Below are positions 59,846 through 64,000 of a stretch of DNA of 64,000 nucleotides, one piece after another. The notes below the pieces were generated by a model. The model was not told the DNA's origin, made no database searches, and saw only the letters and a program-made list of their open reading frames with translations. The translations under genes were made by a program, and so were the position numbers. Numbering within the stretch: the stretch's first letter is position 1; each line of letters opens with the position of its first letter. The stretch is from an uncultured Idiomarina sp. (GTDB lineage Bacteria; Pseudomonadota; Gammaproteobacteria; Enterobacterales; Alteromonadaceae), in assembly GCA_946885915.1 (NCBI GenBank), contig CAMPHF010000006.1, positions 141,208 through 205,207 of the forward strand. Direction: 5' to 3'.

Positions 59846-60427
59846 TTACACGCCGTGAGCGCTTAAAACAGATGCAATGCAGGCCGAAAACTCAGAGTCT
59901 TTCTCAGAAAATTTTATTAGTTCATCGATAGCCTGTTGACGTAATCTGACATTTTGAAGGCGAAAACAAGCCGAAACTGCGTTATCCACATCTGTAATCT
60001 TCGCAACTCGCTTTTCTACAAGACTAACTCTATTTAATTTAACATCATTGATTGTTAGCATTGCTCGCTCACACCCTCTCTTTGCTAGCATTATTGCTCC
60101 ACGCCATGCAAAATGCTCCTCAGGATTTTCTTCATACGGGTTAACGTAGGGTGTTTCAACGTCATATTTATCTGACTTATTGCTATTACAACATCGGCAG
60201 GAGTAGCCTAAATTATCCCATTCGAATGCTAGATGGGGATATTTGTCTTCAGCTTTTGGTTTGATATGCTCTATATCACCAAAATCTATATGTCGGATAG
60301 AACTCTCGCAGTACATACACTTGTCACTCGAGGCATTCATTAGCGCTAGTTTATTTCGCGGGTGCTTATAATTACGGTTTGCAAGAGCTTCAGGATGAGG
60401 GCATTCAGGACGAATAATTGAAATCAT
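59846..60427 (-). CDS. HNH endonuclease, PtuB-like (Septu defence)
   Basis: A 193-residue HNH nuclease of the PtuB/TIGR02646 type. The zinc pairs are Cys37-x2-Cys40 (CMYC) and Cys77/Cys80 (CRCC). The catalytic His is His54 in FGDIEHIKPKAED and the later Asn is Asn72 in WDNLGYS, with NSNKSDK after the second pair. It lies two bases after the ATPase gene. An ATPase followed by such an HNH protein is the layout of Septu, where PtuA controls the PtuB nuclease during phage infection. No reverse transcriptase is near, so it is not a retron Ec78-type unit. Confidence 0.78.
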   Translation of the reverse strand: MISIIRPECPHPEALANRNYKHPRNKLALMNASSDKCMYCESSIRHIDFGDIEHIKPKAEDKYPHLAFEWDNLGYSCRCCNSNKSDKYDVETPYVNPYEENPEEHFAWRGAIMLAKRGCERAMLTINDVKLNRVSLVEKRVAKITDVDNAVSACFRLQNVRLRQQAIDELIKFSEKDSEFSACIASVLSAHGV

Positions 60428-60429
60428 GT

Positions 60430-61671
60430 TTAATCCCTTAAATTTCTAGCTATTACCATTGGTATAAACTTTCCAAGACCAGCGGCTTTCAACTCCAAAA
60501 TGATATTTTCGAAATTTGTTTCATCTATTTTTTTAGAATGATCGCCGAGGATTTTCTTAAGCTCATTCTCAGCCCATATAGGAATAGACACTGAAACACC
60601 TAAAACCTCATCTAATATCTCTGTCGCAGTTTTGGCCTCGTCATTAAAGTCTAATGATAACGCTTCCACTCTTCCAAGCTGATTATGGCGAAAAACATAA
60701 ACCTTTGCATGCTGGAGAGAGCTGATAACTAGGGGGCTATGGGTTGTTACGATAAACTTCGCAGTTGGGAAGGCTTTGACTAAGTTTGGCAATATTTCAC
60801 GCTGAAGCTTTGGATGTAGATGGTTTTCTATCTCGTCAATCATTACGGTAAATACCTCTCCATGACTGAGCGAGTAGAAATAAATTTGCCAAGCTATATT
60901 TATTATTGAACTAACTCCTCCAGAGGAGTTTTCCAAAATAAAGTCATTATTCTCCCCATGACAAACGAAAACAATTTCCATATTTCTGGCTTCAATAGAT
61001 TCGAAACCTATCGATTCCGGAAGCAGCTTCTTCAAAACAGTTTGAAAACCTTCAAAATATTGCTGTTGAGACTCATCTGCCGGCATGATTTTTTTATTAT
61101 TGTGACTTACTCCGTAACCCTGTATCAACCAACTTATCAACGCATTTTTCATTGAAAAACTGACTGAGCCATCCCTCCGAGAATATCCCGTGTAATGACT
61201 CTGACTTTCATTGGAAAAATCACGAAAAGCATCATCTGCATTCATTTTTTTAGTAGTAATAGCCTCTAAAGGCTTATATCTAAAAACTGGGCGATGGGAT
61301 GGAATATAAACACACGGAACACCAATCATACCTGACAACTCTATTTCATATTGTGCAGAGTTCAAAGATGGAACCTCGATCTTCGCAGAAGCAGTTCCTC
61401 CGTAGTGCAAATATCCAATTCTATACAGTGAGTGTTTTGTAGCAATTGCAGGAGCGCGAGCTAGGAAATGGAAACCTCCCGATGCACTCAGCTTATAAGG
61501 TGTTGCCAAAGATTGAGGTGTCCAGCCGCAATGACGTGCAAGAAGATTCAGAATTGTTGTCTTTCCGCTCCCATTTGCTCCAGTTAGAAGTGTTACTCTC
61601 TCACTAAGATCAATATCAAGCGAGTGGAATTGCTGCCAATTTGAAATCTGCAAATTAAGAAAATGTGACAT
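60430..61671 (-). CDS. AAA ATPase, PtuA-like (Septu defence)
   Basis: An ABC-type ATPase of 413 residues related to PtuA. Walker A is GANGSGKTT at residues 31-39, the signature ENSSGG at 247-252, Walker B VMIDE at 276-280 followed by NHLHPKLQ, and the switch His311 in TTHSPLV. The insert between Walker A and the signature (about 45-240) has no obvious motif. The C-terminal tail of about 60 residues (ENELKKILGDHSKKIDETNFENIILELKAAGLGKFIPMV) is typical of PtuA-like and other AAA_21 defence ATPases. The A+T-rich base use differs from flanking genes. Anti-phage role is inferred from the pairing. Confidence 0.78.
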   Translation of the reverse strand: MSHFLNLQISNWQQFHSLDIDLSERVTLLTGANGSGKTTILNLLARHCGWTPQSLATPYKLSASGGFHFLARAPAIATKHSLYRIGYLHYGGTASAKIEVPSLNSAQYEIELSGMIGVPCVYIPSHRPVFRYKPLEAITTKKMNADDAFRDFSNESQSHYTGYSRRDGSVSFSMKNALISWLIQGYGVSHNNKKIMPADESQQQYFEGFQTVLKKLLPESIGFESIEARNMEIVFVCHGENNDFILENSSGGVSSIINIAWQIYFYSLSHGEVFTVMIDEIENHLHPKLQREILPNLVKAFPTAKFIVTTHSPLVISSLQHAKVYVFRHNQLGRVEALSLDFNDEAKTATEILDEVLGVSVSIPIWAENELKKILGDHSKKIDETNFENIILELKAAGLGKFIPMVIARNLRD

Positions 61672-61806
61672 TCTATATCTTCTATAAAAGTGAGCTAATG
61701 ACCTTTAAGGTACAGCTTTTTGGATATCAAATTTGAAAATAACAGCTTTCTAAAAACTTTTCATCCATACCAAGTACAGTTATTCCCAGTACTCCAAGTG
61801 AAGCGG

Positions 61807-63447
61807 TTATACCGCTTCATGAGAAGAAACCCGAGCCCAGTTATGCAGGCGAGTGATAAGGTTGGAGTGACCATTGGTGATGCCTGTTAAGCGTTTGACA
61901 AGCTCTTGATCGAACTTAGTGACCGACAGCTGCCCTGTCTCGGTATCAACAGGCGTATCATAAAGCGGTTTCACAGGTCGCTTGGCATGTCCCACGCCTA
62001 CACCCCCCATAAGATGGGTATAAGCTGCCCAATCACCCATATCAGCGGCTTGGCGAATGGGTTCAAAAGGAGAGCTTTCAGGCAACGCTTCACGCCAGCG
62101 CCGCGCTTCTCGATATACGGTAACCGAGGGCTGTCCTAACGCTTGAAACTGACGAACGCCCCATGTCGACGCCCAAGCTGCAACATGCAGCGCTGCAACG
62201 TTCGGACACTCGCCATAAACACCAGCTTCTAAACCCATACCATCAATATTTTTAGCGATGTATTTAGCGATATATCCCGCTGCACTGCCGCGAGATTTAT
62301 CAATTGGTTTAATGTCACAACGATTCTCCTTTGCACCTCTCTCGTTACTATCCTCTTGCAAGGCATACTCTCGAATGACCTCGCACAGTTCATCGGCCTG
62401 ATTAGGACTCACAAAAAGCAGCATGTGCCAGTGTGGGGTTCCATCGTGTTGCGGCTCTACCACCCGAAACCCGTAAACCTGAATCGAACGGCGGTGAAGC
62501 TCAGCTCTTGCGCGCTGCCAGAGCGTATTGAGATACGCTTGCCCATCTTTGGGCATAGCGCCATTCCATTTATCATTTCGCATGCCGGAGCGAGCGTGAG
62601 TGTTGTGATATTTCGAGGGGCAAGTAATGGTGATAAACAAGCCTTTATCACCGCGCTCATTCGCGATTGATTCGGTTCCCGCAATACGGGTCATCAACTC
62701 GTTACGGCGGTTAATAGGATTTGCAACACTACTCATATGAGCATCGTATAAGGAAATCACCTCACTCCCGTTGGTGAGCATGTTGCTTTTCAAGTAATGC
62801 AGCGCAGCCTCTTGGTTACGCTGATAAGCCTTAACGGTCTCACGTCCTGCATAAATGCTGCGATACTTGGACACATCTCCAATCAGCGTCTCCACGTGTG
62901 CAGTCAACTGACTCATGATTTTTCGTAAACGGCGGCGCAAATACCCATAATTAAGCATTCGTCTTATACAGGCTGCTTGCGTGATTTTGGTATCAGGACG
63001 CGGTGGCTCAATATTCAGTTGTTCCATATACGAGGATAATTCCGTATACAGGATTTGGTCGGTATGAATCGAGCCACTATACGTATACGGGGTTTTGGCT
63101 CGGTTTTCGCGTCTCTCTCGTCTCCGTATATGTGTATCTATTCGCGAAACTCCCTGTATAAGAGTGTCTACCATATACGAGATATGCTCCGAGCTGACAT
63201 CCACAGCTTTAGCAGACTTCGGCAGTTTAGCTTGGATATCGGTCACAAGATTTCGTAAAAAGGTGTTGCGCTCAAATCGCTCGTGATACGAGAAATATTT
63301 CCGCATGATGAGTTTTTGAAGTCCGAAACTAAAACTACTCAAATACTGCATCACAAACTTCACATCATCCATCACCAGAAAATCTGTATACGGTCTTAAA
63401 ATCGGGTAGTACTCAGCGACCATAGCAGCCTGCGCTTTATTCAGCAT
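61807..63447 (-). CDS. Phage GpA-type HUH replication endonuclease
   Basis: Rolling-circle replication initiator of 546 residues resembling bacteriophage replication gene A proteins (P2 GpA type). Motif 1 appears as FITITCPSKYHN, the HUH metal site as PHWHMLL (His339 and His341), and the catalytic tyrosine motif as AAGYIAKYIAKNIDG at about residues 388-402 with two Tyr three residues apart plus lysines. The N-terminal 250 residues are basic and helical. It overlaps the small upstream gene by 11 bases. It probably replicates the element after excision. Confidence 0.85.
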   Translation of the reverse strand: MLNKAQAAMVAEYYPILRPYTDFLVMDDVKFVMQYLSSFSFGLQKLIMRKYFSYHERFERNTFLRNLVTDIQAKLPKSAKAVDVSSEHISYMVDTLIQGVSRIDTHIRRRERRENRAKTPYTYSGSIHTDQILYTELSSYMEQLNIEPPRPDTKITQAACIRRMLNYGYLRRRLRKIMSQLTAHVETLIGDVSKYRSIYAGRETVKAYQRNQEAALHYLKSNMLTNGSEVISLYDAHMSSVANPINRRNELMTRIAGTESIANERGDKGLFITITCPSKYHNTHARSGMRNDKWNGAMPKDGQAYLNTLWQRARAELHRRSIQVYGFRVVEPQHDGTPHWHMLLFVSPNQADELCEVIREYALQEDSNERGAKENRCDIKPIDKSRGSAAGYIAKYIAKNIDGMGLEAGVYGECPNVAALHVAAWASTWGVRQFQALGQPSVTVYREARRWREALPESSPFEPIRQAADMGDWAAYTHLMGGVGVGHAKRPVKPLYDTPVDTETGQLSVTKFDQELVKRLTGITNGHSNLITRLHNWARVSSHEAV

Positions 63448-63697
63448 GACTCACCTCCGCAACATCGCGTAGAGTGATTTGTGAATATAGGATGCCGCCC
63501 TCAGTATAGTAAGTGACGTTAATCAAGCTCTCTTGGCGTAGCTCAACCAGCGTGGCGAGGTTTACCGATAACTGCTCGCCCTCTGTGACCACATAACCAA
63601 AATATGGCGAGATTTCGATGCACACATGCAACGCTTTGCCTTGCTTGAGGTAATGCAGCACTTCAGCTTTATAGGTTTGAAATTTTTTACGCGCCAT
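63437..63697 (-). CDS. Small unknown protein between alpA-like and rep genes
   Basis: An 86-residue protein, start MARKKFQTYKAEVLHYLKQG at 63697. I do not recognise it. The N-terminal end is basic; the rest alternates short strands (LHVCIEISPYFGYVV, LINVTYYTEGGILYSQITL). It overlaps the alpA-like gene by 11 bases and the rep gene by 11 bases, so the three are translationally coupled. Its place suggests a role in replication or copy control of the element. That is inference from position. Confidence 0.6.
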   Translation of the reverse strand: MARKKFQTYKAEVLHYLKQGKALHVCIEISPYFGYVVTEGEQLSVNLATLVELRQESLINVTYYTEGGILYSQITLRDVAEVSHAE

Positions 63698-63923
63698 AAT
63701 GCACCTCCGACTCTGCCAAGTGCGACGCACGGTAAAAGCTATCAAGCCACTGGTCTAAATCTTCGCGCAAATAACGAATGGAGCGCCCGATGCGAATAAA
63801 GCGAGGAGCAGGTTTGCGCTTCCCAAGCTGGCCGTCCATACGCGATTGACGCAGATAAGAGCGGCTCATGCCGATGTATTCAGAAGCTTCGATTTCTGTA
63901 AAAGCACGTTTCTCAACGTTCAT
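63687..63923 (-). CDS. AlpA/MerR-type excisionase or regulator
   Basis: A 78-residue winged helix-turn-helix protein of the AlpA/phage excisionase type. The pattern FTEIEASEYIGMSRSYLRQSRMDG followed by RFIRIGRSIRYLREDLDQWLDS is that of helix_turn_helix MerR-like DNA-binding domains. AlpA-like proteins activate integrase expression and help excision in satellites. A strong AAGGAG site precedes the ATG by eight bases. It is the first gene of the alpA-like/small protein/rep run. Confidence 0.85.
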   Translation of the reverse strand: MNVEKRAFTEIEASEYIGMSRSYLRQSRMDGQLGKRKPAPRFIRIGRSIRYLREDLDQWLDSFYRASHLAESEVHYGA

Positions 63924-64000
63924 GGGTTTTACTCCTTATTGGTGTTGACCTCTCCCCCAAGAATAGAACCATGACATCGATGAGATTTCCATTAAAATGG

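Larger units (their letters stand above)
59767..64000. mobile_element. Left end of a tRNA-associated integrated element (partial)
   Basis: All genes to the right of the tRNA 3' end run on the minus strand and are of accessory type: a Septu-like defence pair, a GpA-type replication endonuclease, a small protein and an AlpA regulator. The base composition, especially of the defence pair, is richer in A+T than the upstream chromosome. This gene set resembles satellite-like integrative elements that use tRNA 3' ends. No integrase is in view. I infer that it, together with the second attachment repeat, lies beyond 64000. Confidence 0.7.

Noticed and set aside
59846..61671. Retron Ec78-type system
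   Set aside because: The HNH and ATPase types fit, but there is no reverse transcriptase or msr/msd-like region in view.
63055..63286. Two plus-strand frames inside the rep gene
   Set aside because: Both are antisense to the rep coding region and have no start signal.

Overview
The window comes from the chromosome of a marine-type gammaproteobacterium, probably order Alteromonadales and most like Idiomarinaceae. This is inferred from gene content and order (murJ-ribF-ileS-lspA-fkpB-ispH, a polar-flagellum flg cluster with flgP and flgT, large TonB receptors beside an S9 peptidase) and not from any search. Nearly all of it is dense coding sequence of roughly balanced base composition. The visible exception is an A+T-richer block near the right end.

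Layout: 1-903 is the N-terminal part of flhA, cut by the window edge. 991-5236 is a minor-pilin operon (fimT-like, pilW-like, pilX-like and a very large pilV-like gene), with pilE divergent at 5305-5688. 5710-13198 is a housekeeping block: ispH, fkpB, lspA, ileS, ribF, murJ. 13294-15117 is a DUF885 protein and 15203-15466 is rpsT with a TTG start. 15553-22999 is a pseudaminic-acid locus (pseB, pseC, pseF, pseG, pseI). It also holds a left-handed beta-helix acyltransferase, an unrecognised protein, a KAS III-like synthase and a dedicated acyl carrier protein, and no pseH was seen. 23051-27826 holds a Maf-type flagellin glycosyltransferase, a fliT-like gene, fliS, fliD and flaG. 28046-32532 holds four flagellin genes made by a tandem duplication of about 2.1 kb. 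32611-43461 is flgBCDEFGHIJKL read right to left, followed by cheR and cheV. Divergently, 45580-48995 carries flgA, flgM, flgN, flgP and flgT. 48997-50158 has a small lipoprotein and ompW. 50325-59308 has two TonB-dependent receptors flanking an S9 peptidase and a Sel1-repeat protein.

59690-59766 is tRNA-Arg(CCT). Downstream of it lies what looks like one end of a small integrated element (about 59767 to beyond 64000). It carries a Septu-like (PtuA/PtuB) defence pair, a phage GpA-type HUH replication endonuclease, a small unknown protein and an AlpA-type regulator. No integrase is visible, so the other end is expected past the right edge.

How the genes fit together: sigma-28-type promoters can be read upstream of flaG, all four flagellins, cheV and flgM, and a clear sigma-54 site lies upstream of flgB. 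This fits a tiered polar-flagellum hierarchy. The Pse locus, Maf and flagellins are contiguous, which suggests that flagellin is glycosylated with a nonulosonic acid. The ACP/KAS module inside that locus suggests an unusual acyl substituent on the sugar. The most interesting points are this module, the flagellin duplication, the integrated element with its defence pair, and the enlarged PilV-like protein in a pilin cluster that lacks pilY1.
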